A stretch of 64,000 nucleotides of DNA from Acetobacteraceae bacterium. GTDB lineage: Bacteria > Pseudomonadota > Alphaproteobacteria > Acetobacterales > Acetobacteraceae. Where the stretch lies: positions 466,501-530,500 of the forward strand of contig CP154827.1 of NCBI GenBank assembly GCA_039613835.1, written 5' to 3'. Below, one piece after another: positions 29,611 through 38,142 of the stretch; position 1 is the stretch's first letter, and each line of letters starts with the position of its first letter. Both the position numbers and the translations under genes were made by a program. The notes below the pieces were generated by a model. That model was not told the origin of the DNA, ran no database searches, and was given only the letters and a program-made list of their open reading frames with translations.

Positions 29611-30758
29611 CTATCGGTGCCGAAAGGCGAGCGCTTCCATCAGATGCGTCGGTTCCAGAGCGGGGGAGTCGGCCAGGTCCGCAAGGGTGCGCCCCACACG
29701 GACCAGCCGTGTCATCGCGCGTGCAGAAAGGCGTAATTTCGTGCCGATCTGCTCCAACTGAGACCGCGCATCATGTGTGAGATGCAGCTCTTCAAAATCG
29801 GCACGGGCATTGATGCCGCCTTGACGCGCCATTTGCCGCGCGCCTGCGCTTTCGACACGTTGGCGCACCGTCGCGCTCGCCTCACCTTTGACGGCGCGGG
29901 TAAGCTCAACCGGCGTGGCGGGTTTGAGGAAAACAGCGAGGTCCATGCGATTCATCAGCGGCCGGAAATCCGAGCGGTATAATCCTCGGCACATCGCGGC
30001 GCCTTACGGCATTGGCGATCCGCATCGCCAAAATAGCCGCAACGACAGGGATTCATGGCCGCGACAAGCTGGAAATGCGCGGGATAGGTCACGTGATGGG
30101 CGGCGCGCGCCACGGTGATGGTGCCGGTTTCGATCGGCTGGCGCAAAGCCTCAAGACAGACGCGCGAGAATTCCGGCAACTCATCTAGAAAGAGAATACC
30201 GTGCTGCGCCAGGCTGACTTCACCCGGCCGGGCCCGCGCGCCGCCATCCGCCAGGGCAGGGAGGGAGAGGGAATGGTGCGGATCCCGAAAGGACGGGCGT
30301 GTGATGAGCTGCCCATCTTTGAGAAGGCCGCTGAGACTGCAAATCCGGCTGACCTGCAATATCTGATGCCGGTCAAGATCGGGCATGATGGAGGTCATGC
30401 GCGCGGCAAGCAAAGCCAACGCGATGGGAAGATCGAAATGCGACCCTTCTTTCGGGATGTCAGCCGGGACGAGATTGACGAGAATGCGTTTCGGCGGCAA
30501 GGCCAGGTCCAGGGAAGCAAAGGCGCAGCGCACGCGTTCCTGCGTTTCCCCAACGGCTTTATCGGCCAGGCCAACGACGGTGAAGGAGGGAATACCGGCG
30601 GAAATATGCGCCTCAACCGTCACCGGGATGGCCTCGATCCCGGCAAAGGTGAAGCTCTGCACCCGTGTGATCACGGGTAACGAAGGCGCTTTCTGACTGC
30701 GATGTTCCTCAAGTATCGACACGCCGACATAGTTAACGACGGCAGTTGAGGATAACAA
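29611..30758 (-). pseudogene. comM: Broken comM/yifB-like Mg-chelatase-family AAA+ ATPase gene
   Basis: ComM-type AAA+ helicases help integrate transforming DNA; the intact protein is about 500 residues. Here the N-terminal domain (TRVQSFTFAGIEA to GSHFDLPIALALLAA) runs straight into the region after the P-loop (MTSIMPDLDRHQILQVSRI). The roughly 110 residues that should carry Walker A are absent, with the junction at 30399-30407. Walker B (GILFLDELPEF) and the NPCRCGYFGD motif remain. A second lesion, a missing base near 29960, shifts the frame between ARISG and PLMNRMDLAVF. The C-terminal part then continues to the stop at 29611. The start is uncertain (a GTG near 30674 is likelier than 30758). 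Confidence 0.85.
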
Positions 30759-30776
30759 GCGGAAAAAGAAAAAACT

Positions 30777-32021
30777 TTATCTCTGGTAAATCAACCTTGT
30801 GCGGATGGTCCCATCAAGCGCGCGAAGACGTTGAAGCAGGGTCTGGTCAACCTCTCGATCCGGCCCGGCGTCACTTTCAACCACGACGTAACCAACCTCT
30901 CCATCCGTCTGTAAATATTGAGAGACGATGTTACGACCCGCATCCGAGAAGATCTCGTTGAATTTTTGCAGAATGCCGGAACGGTTTGCATGGACATGCA
31001 TGAAGCGGGAGCCTTTCGGCCGCTCAGGTAACTGCACATTGGGGAAATTAACGGCACCCAGCGTTGACCCGACATCCGAATATTCGACGAGCCGCTTAGC
31101 TACCTCGACGCCGATCCTCTCCTGCGCTTCAACGGTGGAGCCACCAATATGCGGCGTAAGGATGACGTTATCCAGCCCCTGAAGTGGTGAGGAGAATTTC
31201 CTATCCCGGCCCTTCGGTTCAACGGGGAAGACGTCGATCCCGGCACCCATCAGATGGCCATCCTTCAGGGCCGCTGCGGCAGCGTCGAGATCCACCACTG
31301 TGCCGCGGGCGTTATTAAGCAGAATGCTGTTGGACTTCATGGCGCGGATCTGCGCCGCGCCCATCAGATTGCGCGTCTCCGGCGTTTGCGGGACGTGAAG
31401 GCTGACAATGTCGGATTGCGCCAGAAGCGCCTCAAGGGACGCGACAGGGGTGGCGTTGCCATGCGGGAGCTTATCGACAATATCGTAATAAATGACATTG
31501 AGGCCGAATGACTCAGCCAGGACGGAAAGCTGTGAGCCGATCGAGCCATATCCGACGATACCCAGCGTCTTCCCGCGTACCTCCCAGGAATTAATGGCCG
31601 ATTTATCCCAGCCACCACGATGACACTCCTCCGAGCGGGAGGGGATCCGTCGAAGCAGCATGACGATCTCACCCATTGCCAGCTCCGCGACGGACCGTGT
31701 ATTACTGTAAGGGGCGTTAAAGACCGGGATCGCGGCATGGCGCGCCGCATTGAGATCGACCTGGTTCGTTCCGATACAGAAGCACCCGATCGCCATGAGG
31801 CGGTCAGCCGCGCTGATGATTTTTCCCGTCAATTGGGTGCGGGAGCGGATGCCCACCATATGCACGCCCTGAAGCGCCTCGGCCAGCGCCTGATCATCCA
31901 ATGCGGTCTTGAGGTGGGTGATCTCGTGATATCCCTTCGCCCTGAACCACGCAGCCGCGCTTTCATGGATGCCTTCCAGAAGCAGAATGCGGATTTTGTC
32001 CTTGTGCAGAGATAACGTCAT
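30777..32021 (-). CDS. serA: D-3-phosphoglycerate dehydrogenase (E. coli SerA type)
   Basis: First step of serine synthesis, oxidising 3-phosphoglycerate with NAD+. The 414-residue protein has the short SerA form: GCFCIGTNQVDL, the nucleotide-binding GIVGYGSIGSQLSVLAE, catalytic Arg in LLNNARGTVVDL, HIGGSTVEAQE with the catalytic His, and a C-terminal ACT domain (FMHVHANRSGILQKFNEIF onward, about 340-414), which in E. coli binds serine for feedback inhibition. It ends 18 bases from the 5' edge of the comM remnant. Confidence 0.95.
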   Translation of the reverse strand: MTLSLHKDKIRILLLEGIHESAAAWFRAKGYHEITHLKTALDDQALAEALQGVHMVGIRSRTQLTGKIISAADRLMAIGCFCIGTNQVDLNAARHAAIPVFNAPYSNTRSVAELAMGEIVMLLRRIPSRSEECHRGGWDKSAINSWEVRGKTLGIVGYGSIGSQLSVLAESFGLNVIYYDIVDKLPHGNATPVASLEALLAQSDIVSLHVPQTPETRNLMGAAQIRAMKSNSILLNNARGTVVDLDAAAAALKDGHLMGAGIDVFPVEPKGRDRKFSSPLQGLDNVILTPHIGGSTVEAQERIGVEVAKRLVEYSDVGSTLGAVNFPNVQLPERPKGSRFMHVHANRSGILQKFNEIFSDAGRNIVSQYLQTDGEVGYVVVESDAGPDREVDQTLLQRLRALDGTIRTRLIYQR

Positions 32022-32129
32022 CGAGCCTCATCCAACTTTGCGCGCCACCCTGATGATGGCCGCGTCTTTTGAAGGTTTCCTAAACGATTATCGCTGCGCG
32101 GGGAAGGTATTTCCGGTGCCGGCGTCGAG

Positions 32130-32920
32130 TCAGAAAGGGGCGTTGAGGGCGGCGCAGGCTTCACGGTTCAGGGAGGGGCTGGCGCAGGCAAGTACGGTGC
32201 CATCGCTCTCTGCTGTCAGGCTTCTGTCCTGCCAATCGGTAATGCAGCCGCCAGCACCTTCCACGATGGGAACAAGCGCGGCCCAGTCCCAGATTTTCAT
32301 GGTGCTTTCCGCGATGATGTCGATCAGGCCGAGGCTGAGCAACCCGTAAGCGTAAGCATCCCCCCAATTGGTGCGCCGGACGTGGCGCTGAAGCTGCGCA
32401 AACCGCGAGGCATCTTTACCGATGTGCATGTCAGGCGCGGTGCAGGAAAGTTCTGCATCCGCTAATGACGCTGTTGCGCGCCGCGTCCCAACCTGCCCCG
32501 GTATTTCTACGCTGGTGAATTGCGTCTCCGCCCCGGTCACGCCGAACCATCTTTCCCCCGTTATGGGCTGGTCGATCAGCCCCGCATAGGGGGCGCCGTC
32601 ACGAAGCACGGCGATCAGCGTCGTAAAACTCGGGCGACCGGTGATGAAAGCCCGCGTGCCGTCGATCGGGTCAATCACCCATTGCCATCGGTCCGTCGTG
32701 GGGTGGCCGCCAAATTCCTCTCCCAGAATGTGATGTGTCGGATGGGTGGATTGAATCGGGCCCCGTAAAAGCGTTTCGACTTCGTGATCAACCTGCGTCA
32801 CTGGGCTGGCATCATCTTTGGATGTCACGGTCAGGGGGGGCTCTGAAGGCACGTTTCAGAATGGTACCGGCTTGATCAGCGCATGAGCATCGTCTGTGAC
32901 AGGCGGACGAAGTCAGTCAC
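32130..32920 (-). pseudogene. hisN: Frameshifted histidinol-phosphatase gene (inositol monophosphatase family)
   Basis: HisN removes phosphate from histidinol phosphate. The main frame (32130-32852) retains SKDDASPVTQVDHEVE, the metal site WVIDPIDGTRAFI and the late WDWAALVPIVEGAGG. Its first 30 or so residues lie in two other frames: a GTG start at 32918-32920 with AAGGAG at the right distance begins TDFVRLSQTM, an extra 7 bases (32881-32887) shifts to ADQAGTILKRAFRAP, and a run of seven C on the minus strand (32834-32840) shifts again. Removing 7 and 1 bases restores a 260-residue HisN, the usual size. It may be a true pseudogene or partly sequencing error. Confidence 0.8.
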
Positions 32921-33041
32921 TCTGAGCTCCTTCAAAGCTCTCATGCTGAGATTGACGCCCCTATCTGCACTGGGGCATGAAGTTGTGCAATCGATTCTCG
33001 GTTTAACGCCCCGTCGACAAGTCTGGAGCCAGCGCGTCCAC

Positions 33042-33776
33042 ATGAAAGCCGTCATCATCATCCCGTCGCGTCTCGCGGCCTCCCGTCTGCCTGATAAGCC
33101 GCTCGCGATGATCGGCGCTAAGCCCATGGTCGTGCATGTCGCTGAGGCCGCCCGCGCCGCGAATGTCGGGCCGGTTATCGTCGCTGCGGGTGATCGGGAG
33201 ATTATGGAGGCGGTGGCGGGATGCGGTGTGCATGCCGTGTTGACGGACCCCGCTCTCCCCAGTGGGACAGATCGCGTTCACGTCGCTTTGCAGGAATTTG
33301 ATCCGGATGGCGCTTTGGATACGGTCATTAACCTTCAGGGTGATCTTCCCCTGATCCGCCCTGAGGATATTGCAAAAGTTCTCGCACCGCTCAACGGCAT
33401 GGATTTTGATATCGGCGCGCTCGTCGCCCCGATCATGTCCGAAGCGGAGGCAAATACGCACGCCGTCGTTAAAGTCGCCTGCGCGTTTGGCAGGGCGGGG
33501 GATATCGCCAGAGGGCTCTATTTTTCCCGCCATGTCATCCCGTCCGGGGCGGGGCCTTTATGGCATCATGTCGGAATCTATGCATGGCGCCGCCCGGCTC
33601 TCAACCGTTTCGTCACGCTTCCCCCCTCCGCGCTTGAAAAGCGGGAATCGTTGGAGCAATTGCGTGCCCTCGAAAATGGCATGACAATCGGTTGCGCCCA
33701 GATCGCGACGGCACCGCAATCTGTCGATACAGCGGATGACCTTGAAATTGTCCGCCGTCACGTCGCGAAACCATGA
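33042..33776 (+). CDS. kdsB: 3-deoxy-manno-octulosonate cytidylyltransferase
   Basis: Activates Kdo as CMP-Kdo for lipopolysaccharide core synthesis. The 244-residue protein starts with MKAVIIIPSRLAASRLPDKPL, the family nucleotide-binding opening, followed by GKPMVVHV-like AKPMVVHVAEAA, TDPALPSGTDRVHVAL, NLQGDLPLI with the metal Asp, and HVGIYAWRRPALNRF. The start ATG 33042 was chosen for that alignment; the frame stays open upstream. Its stop overlaps the pheA start (ATGA). Confidence 0.95.
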   Translation: MKAVIIIPSRLAASRLPDKPLAMIGAKPMVVHVAEAARAANVGPVIVAAGDREIMEAVAGCGVHAVLTDPALPSGTDRVHVALQEFDPDGALDTVINLQGDLPLIRPEDIAKVLAPLNGMDFDIGALVAPIMSEAEANTHAVVKVACAFGRAGDIARGLYFSRHVIPSGAGPLWHHVGIYAWRRPALNRFVTLPPSALEKRESLEQLRALENGMTIGCAQIATAPQSVDTADDLEIVRRHVAKP

Positions 33777-34618
33777 GTGTCATCGCGTTTCAGGGTGTTG
33801 CGGGGGCTTATTCGGACCTCGCCTGCCGCCAGGCGCGTCCGGGTTGGGAGACGCTGCCTTGCACGAGTTTCCCCGATGTGATTCAGGCCGTGCAGGAGGG
33901 GCGCGCCGACCTCGGTATGCTGGCCTGTGAGAACTCCCTTGCCGGGCGCGTGCCGGAAGTGCATGCCCTTCTGCCGGAAGCGGGTCTGTCGATCATCGGC
34001 GAGCATTTTCAGCGTGTCGAGCACTGTCTCATTGCGCCTCCCGGCGTCAAAGAGGGGGAGATTCGTCGCATCCACACCCACCCCGTGGCCATTGGCCAGG
34101 TCCGCAAACTGATTACCGCACTGAACGTGCAGGCTATACCGACTTTCGACACGGCGGGCGCGGTCAAACTTGTGGCGGAATGGCAATCTCGAGAAGATGC
34201 GGCGATCGCGTCCGAACTCGCCGCACAGCTTTACGGGCTGACAGTGCTTCGCAAAAATGTTGAGGATGCGGCGCATAATACAACGCGTTTCTACCTCGTC
34301 GCCCGGCAGGGCGGCTGGCCACCGGTGGAAAAATGCGCGGATACGATGACGACTGTGCTTTTTCGCGTTGAAAACAGCCCGGGCGCATTATATGGTGCTC
34401 TGCGTGGTTTTGCGGAGGCGGGAATCAATCTGACGCGTCTGGAAAGTTATATGGAGGTTGACTCCTTCAACGCGACGGGTTTCCTCGTTGATTTTGAAGG
34501 GCACCCCGAAGAGGCGCGGTCACAGGCTGCATTGGATAACATGAAGGCCTATGCGGATCAGCAAATGGTCCTCGGCGTTTATGGTAAAAGTCCGGCCCGA
34601 CAGGACAGTGAGTGTTAA
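33773..34618 (+). CDS. pheA: Prephenate dehydratase
   Basis: Converts prephenate to phenylpyruvate in phenylalanine synthesis. The 281-residue monofunctional enzyme lacks a chorismate mutase domain. It has VIAFQGVAGAYSDLA at the start, LACENSLAGRVPEVH, and the catalytic Thr-Arg-Phe as HNTTRFYLVAR. A C-terminal ACT domain (about 198-275) has LFRVENSPGALYGALRGFAE and ESYME, which binds Phe for feedback control. A 4-base overlap with kdsB implies coupling. Confidence 0.95.
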   Translation: MSVIAFQGVAGAYSDLACRQARPGWETLPCTSFPDVIQAVQEGRADLGMLACENSLAGRVPEVHALLPEAGLSIIGEHFQRVEHCLIAPPGVKEGEIRRIHTHPVAIGQVRKLITALNVQAIPTFDTAGAVKLVAEWQSREDAAIASELAAQLYGLTVLRKNVEDAAHNTTRFYLVARQGGWPPVEKCADTMTTVLFRVENSPGALYGALRGFAEAGINLTRLESYMEVDSFNATGFLVDFEGHPEEARSQAALDNMKAYADQQMVLGVYGKSPARQDSEC

Positions 34619-34687
34619 ATCGGATGTGCATTGTCGTGCGGGCGTGTCGGCGTTAAACTGCGTTTTTTATTGCTGATTTCAGGTGAT

Positions 34688-34706
34688 GATCGGGTTGCCC
34701 CCGATC
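34688..34706 (+). promoter_or_regulatory. Hairpin just before the dapA start
   Basis: GATCGGG (34688-34694) and CCCGATC (34700-34706) form a perfect 7-base-pair stem with a 5-base loop. It ends about 11 bases before the likely GTG start of dapA, directly next to the weak GGGTAGGG ribosome-binding site. Confidence 0.4.
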
Positions 34707-34717
34707 TGGGTAGGGTC

Positions 34718-35611
34718 GTGTCTGCACGTAAGATTTTCCAGGGTTCTTTGGTCGCGTTGCTGACGCCCTTTCAGAAAGACGGGTCTCTGGACCTGCCGGG
34801 GCTGGCACGACACATTGAACGTCAGATTGAAAACGGCACGGAAGGTTTATGTCCCGCCGGCACAACGGGGGAGAGCCCGGCCCTCACGCATGATGAGCAC
34901 GGGTTGGTCGTCGCCCACACGGTCAAAATCGCGGGTGGCCGGGTGCCGGTTATGGCGGGAGCCGGGTCTAACAGCACGCATGAGGCGGTGGCCATGGCGC
35001 GCGATGGCAAGGCCGTTGGCGCGGATGGGCTGCTGGTGGTGGCGCCCTATTATAATAAGCCGACCCAGGAAGGGCTTTATCGCCATTACATGACGGTGGC
35101 GGACGCAACGGATTTGCCGCTTTTCGTTTATAATGTCCCCGGGCGGTCCGTTGTGGAAGTTCTGCCGGAGACGCTCAGCCGATTGGCGGGCCATCCCAAT
35201 ATTGTCGGGGTGAAGGACGCAACGGCCAATCTCGTGCGTCCCTTACAGGTCATACGTCTCACGGATAAAAAATTCACACAGCTTTCCGGTGAAGATGGGA
35301 CGGCCTTGGCCTTCCTCGCCAGTGGGGGGAATGGCTGCATCAGTGTCACGGCCAATATTGCGCCGCGTCAATGTGCGCGCATGCATGCGGCGTGGCGTGA
35401 AGGGCGTGTCGCGGAAGCGATGGATATCCAGCAGAAATTAACGCCGATACATGATGCGCTTTTCTGCGAGTCGAACCCGGGTCCTCTGAAATATGCGGCG
35501 GCGAAGCTTGGGCTTTGCGGCGACACGTTGCGCCTGCCGCTTTGTGACGTCAGCGCGGCATCGAAAAAAATCATTGATGCTGCTTTAACTGAGGCCGGAT
35601 TGACGGGGTAA
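34718..35611 (+). CDS. dapA: 4-hydroxy-tetrahydrodipicolinate synthase
   Basis: Condenses pyruvate and aspartate semialdehyde, the committed step to lysine and diaminopimelate. A 297-residue TIM barrel: LVALLTPF near the start, GTTGESPAL, the Tyr motif YYNKPTQEGLYRHY, NVPGRS and the Schiff-base Lys in GVKDAT. GTG 34718 is chosen because the usual N-terminus (F-x-G-S-L-V-A-L-x-T-P-F) follows directly; the frame stays open 29 codons upstream. A small hairpin precedes the start. Confidence 0.94.
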   Translation: MSARKIFQGSLVALLTPFQKDGSLDLPGLARHIERQIENGTEGLCPAGTTGESPALTHDEHGLVVAHTVKIAGGRVPVMAGAGSNSTHEAVAMARDGKAVGADGLLVVAPYYNKPTQEGLYRHYMTVADATDLPLFVYNVPGRSVVEVLPETLSRLAGHPNIVGVKDATANLVRPLQVIRLTDKKFTQLSGEDGTALAFLASGGNGCISVTANIAPRQCARMHAAWREGRVAEAMDIQQKLTPIHDALFCESNPGPLKYAAAKLGLCGDTLRLPLCDVSAASKKIIDAALTEAGLTG

Positions 35612-35614
35612 AGC

Positions 35615-36109
35615 GTGGCGAGTCCAAAAAAAAAATCATCGCTGATCTCTCACGGGATTGCGGCGCAAAACCGCAAGGCGCGATTTAATTACACGATTAT
35701 CGAGACAATTGAGGCCGGGCTTGTCCTGAAAGGAGCAGAGGTGAAGAGCCTCCGCCACGGGCGTGCGACAATTACCGAAGCCTATGCGGGAGAACGCGAC
35801 GGCGAGTTATGGTTGCTGAATGCGTATATCCCCGAATATCAGGGCGGCGTTCTATCCCGATTTGAGACAAAAGCGCCACGGAAATTGCTGCTGCATAAAA
35901 AGCAGATGGCGCATCTCCTCGGTGCGGTTTCACGCGATGGCGTGTCTCTTGTGCCGCTGGATATTCATTTCAATAAGCGGGGCGTCGCGAAACTGACTTT
36001 GGGTCTGGGGCAGGGCCGGAAGAAAGAGGATAAACGCCACGCCATCGCTGAACGCGACTGGCAACGCGACAAAGGACGCCTCATGCGATCCAAGGGGAAA
36101 GATTTTTGA
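35615..36109 (+). CDS. smpB: SsrA-binding protein SmpB
   Basis: Partner of tmRNA in trans-translation, rescuing stalled ribosomes and tagging products for ClpXP. The 164-residue protein has ISHGIAAQNRKARFNY, IIETIEAGLVLKGAEVKSLR, the OB-barrel region and the basic tail ending DWQRDKGRLMRSKGKDF. The start is GTG 35615, three bases after the dapA stop. The tmRNA gene itself was not seen in the window. Confidence 0.96.
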   Translation: MASPKKKSSLISHGIAAQNRKARFNYTIIETIEAGLVLKGAEVKSLRHGRATITEAYAGERDGELWLLNAYIPEYQGGVLSRFETKAPRKLLLHKKQMAHLLGAVSRDGVSLVPLDIHFNKRGVAKLTLGLGQGRKKEDKRHAIAERDWQRDKGRLMRSKGKDF

Positions 36110-36158
36110 CGCGGTAACGGACTTTTTGATAACAAAATGCAGGTGGATCACCAACCTC

Positions 36159-36500
36159 TCAGCGAGGCGTCCGCGAGTCGGGCGGAATGATGCCAAGAGC
36201 TGACGCTGCGAGAACATTCTCACTGGGTGCGCCCGCCAAGACGTAGCCCTTTTCGAGCAATTTGCGACAATAATATTTATTATACATGAATGCCCAGATA
36301 AAGCTGACAAAAAGTAAGCCGATCCCGTAAGTACAAAGACCGATTATGACCAGTATGATGAAACTTCCAATAAACGTAAGAAAATCGGCGCATAAAAGAG
36401 CTGGGAAAAATCCAAATAACAATGTCGTCCAGGAAAAACCGTAGTATCCATTCTTCAATATCCTGGTTTCTTTATGTTTCATCACAATACGCGTGGCCAT
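36159..36500 (-). CDS. Small HrgC/DUF2628-like membrane protein
   Basis: A 113-residue protein. After a basic start (MATRIVMKHKETRILKNGYY), it has GFSWTTLLFGFFPALL, close in pattern to HrgC/DUF2628-type proteins, then two to three hydrophobic stretches (about 24-40, 43-70) with FIILVIIGLCTYGIGLLF and a W-A-F-M-Y-N-K-Y-Y ending. A cytosolic tail YVLAGAPSENVLAAS follows. GAGGGTAAGAA precedes ATG 36500. Function is unknown. Its DNA is more A+T-rich than its neighbours and it is followed upstream by a long gene-free stretch. Confidence 0.7.
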   Translation of the reverse strand: MATRIVMKHKETRILKNGYYGFSWTTLLFGFFPALLCADFLTFIGSFIILVIIGLCTYGIGLLFVSFIWAFMYNKYYCRKLLEKGYVLAGAPSENVLAASALGIIPPDSRTPR

Positions 36501-37117
36501 TTCTTACCCTCATGAAGGTCGTTAACAATAAAAACTGACTATGTAAAGTAACACATGTTAGGAAGGCGATAAAGTGATTTTTATCTACTGTATATAAGTT
36601 TTCGTTTAATCTCAAATGAACTGACAAGATTTGTGGTATTACCGCTTCTGCGCTTACCGGACGTGACATGCTACAATCGGGTACTGCGTCCGTACCGCGC
36701 AGACATCGCTCATCCTATCGGGCGAGCATGACGCATCGAATTTTCCTTAAAAATTGAGCCTTTAACATGATTTATCGTATCGATAAAAAGGTATAAACTC
36801 CGCCCGACGATTGAAGCCGAGTCGGATCGTTCCCGGAAGGACGAACACGGCGTCAAATCACGTCGACAAGACTCGCTTAGATGGAGCGCTGACGAGATTG
36901 ACGTTTTTTCTCTATCTTCAGAAAAACTGATGCGTATCTAAATGCTTTGGGAGGAAGCTTACGTTTTAGCGTTTCAACGGCTCGAAGGAAAAGGAAGGCG
37001 CGACGCGCGCTAAAAATGACGTTGCCGATGTCAAACAAAAATCTGGAGGCGCTCCAATGAGACAAGATAATAAGCCGATACCTCTAATCTGAACTTTCCA
37101 TGGCAAAGGCACTGGTC
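36501..37117. other. 617-base gene-free, A+T-richer region
   Basis: No convincing coding sequence is present; short frames here have odd composition and TTG starts without ribosome-binding sites. The first 130 bases are clearly A+T-rich and should hold the promoter of the HrgC-like gene. A perfect inverted repeat lies at 36771-36787. I could not identify a tmRNA, 6S RNA or riboswitch by eye, but a non-coding RNA cannot be excluded. Confidence 0.55.
36771..36787. repeat. Compact inverted repeat TTTATCG-TAT-CGATAAA
   Basis: Perfect 7-base arms with a 3-base centre, in the middle of the gene-free region and followed 4 bases later by TATAAA. The spacing suits a dimeric regulator site, but no gene starts immediately downstream. 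Confidence 0.45.
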
Positions 37118-37149
37118 AAAAAAGGCCGATCCATGACCGGCCTTTTCTT
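37118..37149 (-). terminator. Rho-independent terminator of the cold-shock gene
   Basis: Read on the minus strand, AAAAGGCCG and CGGCCTTTT (arms at 37138-37146 and 37120-37128) enclose a 9-base loop and the transcript ends in a run of six U. It lies 20-50 bases past the cold-shock stop. The plus strand also ends in T-rich sequence, so it may work in both directions. Confidence 0.85.
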
Positions 37150-37168
37150 AAACAATATTGTTGAAAGC

Positions 37169-37879
37169 TTAACCGACGTCGATGTCGGCAGCTTCAGGGC
37201 CTTTCGAGCCTTGAACAACCTTGACATTGACAGCCTGACCCTCGGAAAGGAAGTTCAAGCCGGAACGCTCCAGCGCGGAGGCGTGGATGAAGATGTCCTT
37301 GCCGCCACTCTCCGGTGTGATGAAGCCAAAACCCTTCGTTGCATTGTACCATTTGACAGTGCCGCGAAGATCCTGAGCGGAGGAGAGGTCCGGCGCGACA
37401 CGTGGCGGACGGCCACCGCCGAAACCGCCAGCGCCGCCACGGGCATCAAAACCACTGCGGGGGCGCGGGGCCTCGGCAGTGGTTTCATCGACAGAAATCA
37501 CTTCGGCCACCTGACGACCCTTCGGACCCTGGCCGATCCGTACGGAGAGTGTCGCACCAGGGGACGCTGCCGAGAAGCCAGCATTGGAGAGCGCGTTGGC
37601 ATGGAGGAAAACGTCGCCCGTGCCATCAGCAAGTTCGACAAAGCCGAAGCCCTTCTCCCCGCTGAACCACTTTACCGTGGCGCTGACTTCCGGTCCCGAA
37701 GCGACGACTTGAGCGCCGCCGCCTGATGGACGACGATTTTGTGAATTGGGGCGGTCCCCATATGACGGAGCGGACATGAAATCATCGTCAAATCCGCCGC
37801 GGCGAGGGGAACGGGGGCTGCGGTCGGTTCTGTTACTTCTCAACGGTCTAATCCCGAGATCTAGGCGCGGTCTCTTCAA
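37169..37879 (-). CDS. Two-domain cold-shock protein
   Basis: A single-stranded nucleic acid-binding protein with two cold-shock domains. The first (about 65-130) has ATVKWFSGEKGFGFVELADG and DVFLHANAL; the second (about 168-236) has GTVKWYNATKGFGFITPESG and DIFIHASALERSG. Both RNP1 and RNP2 motifs look intact. An Arg-rich N-terminal tail and a Gly/Arg-rich linker (DARGGAGGFGGGRPP) separate them. The start is uncertain: TTG 37879, TTG 37843 and ATG 37777 are candidates, all without a strong ribosome-binding site. The two-domain form is typical of alphaproteobacteria. A strong terminator follows. Confidence 0.9.
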   Translation of the reverse strand: MKRPRLDLGIRPLRSNRTDRSPRSPRRGGFDDDFMSAPSYGDRPNSQNRRPSGGGAQVVASGPEVSATVKWFSGEKGFGFVELADGTGDVFLHANALSNAGFSAASPGATLSVRIGQGPKGRQVAEVISVDETTAEAPRPRSGFDARGGAGGFGGGRPPRVAPDLSSAQDLRGTVKWYNATKGFGFITPESGGKDIFIHASALERSGLNFLSEGQAVNVKVVQGSKGPEAADIDVG

Positions 37880-38142
37880 TAAAGAGAGCGCTGGTGGCGT
37901 AAATCAAAATTTTACTGAGAATCGGTCTGCATATTGCAGCCTAAATCGCACAGGTAAAATTTCTCGACGATACTAGCATGCTTTTGGAAAACCGTGCCAC
38001 AGGAAAAGGTGTAATAAAATCAGAGGTGTCACAATTTCTGAAAATTAAATAAAAATTTATCATAACAATTCTAAAACACACATCTCTGTGTCAAGAAATT
38101 ATAAACTTTTACTCTTAACCAATTTTCGCAAGAGGCTGTTCA

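Noticed and set aside
36877..37065. Basic 62-codon open frame in the gene-free region
   Set aside because: TTG start without a ribosome-binding site and no family pattern; kept as non-coding.
35615..37117. tmRNA or genomic-island attachment site next to smpB
   Set aside because: No tRNA-like ends or tag-reading frame, integrase or direct repeats were found there by eye.
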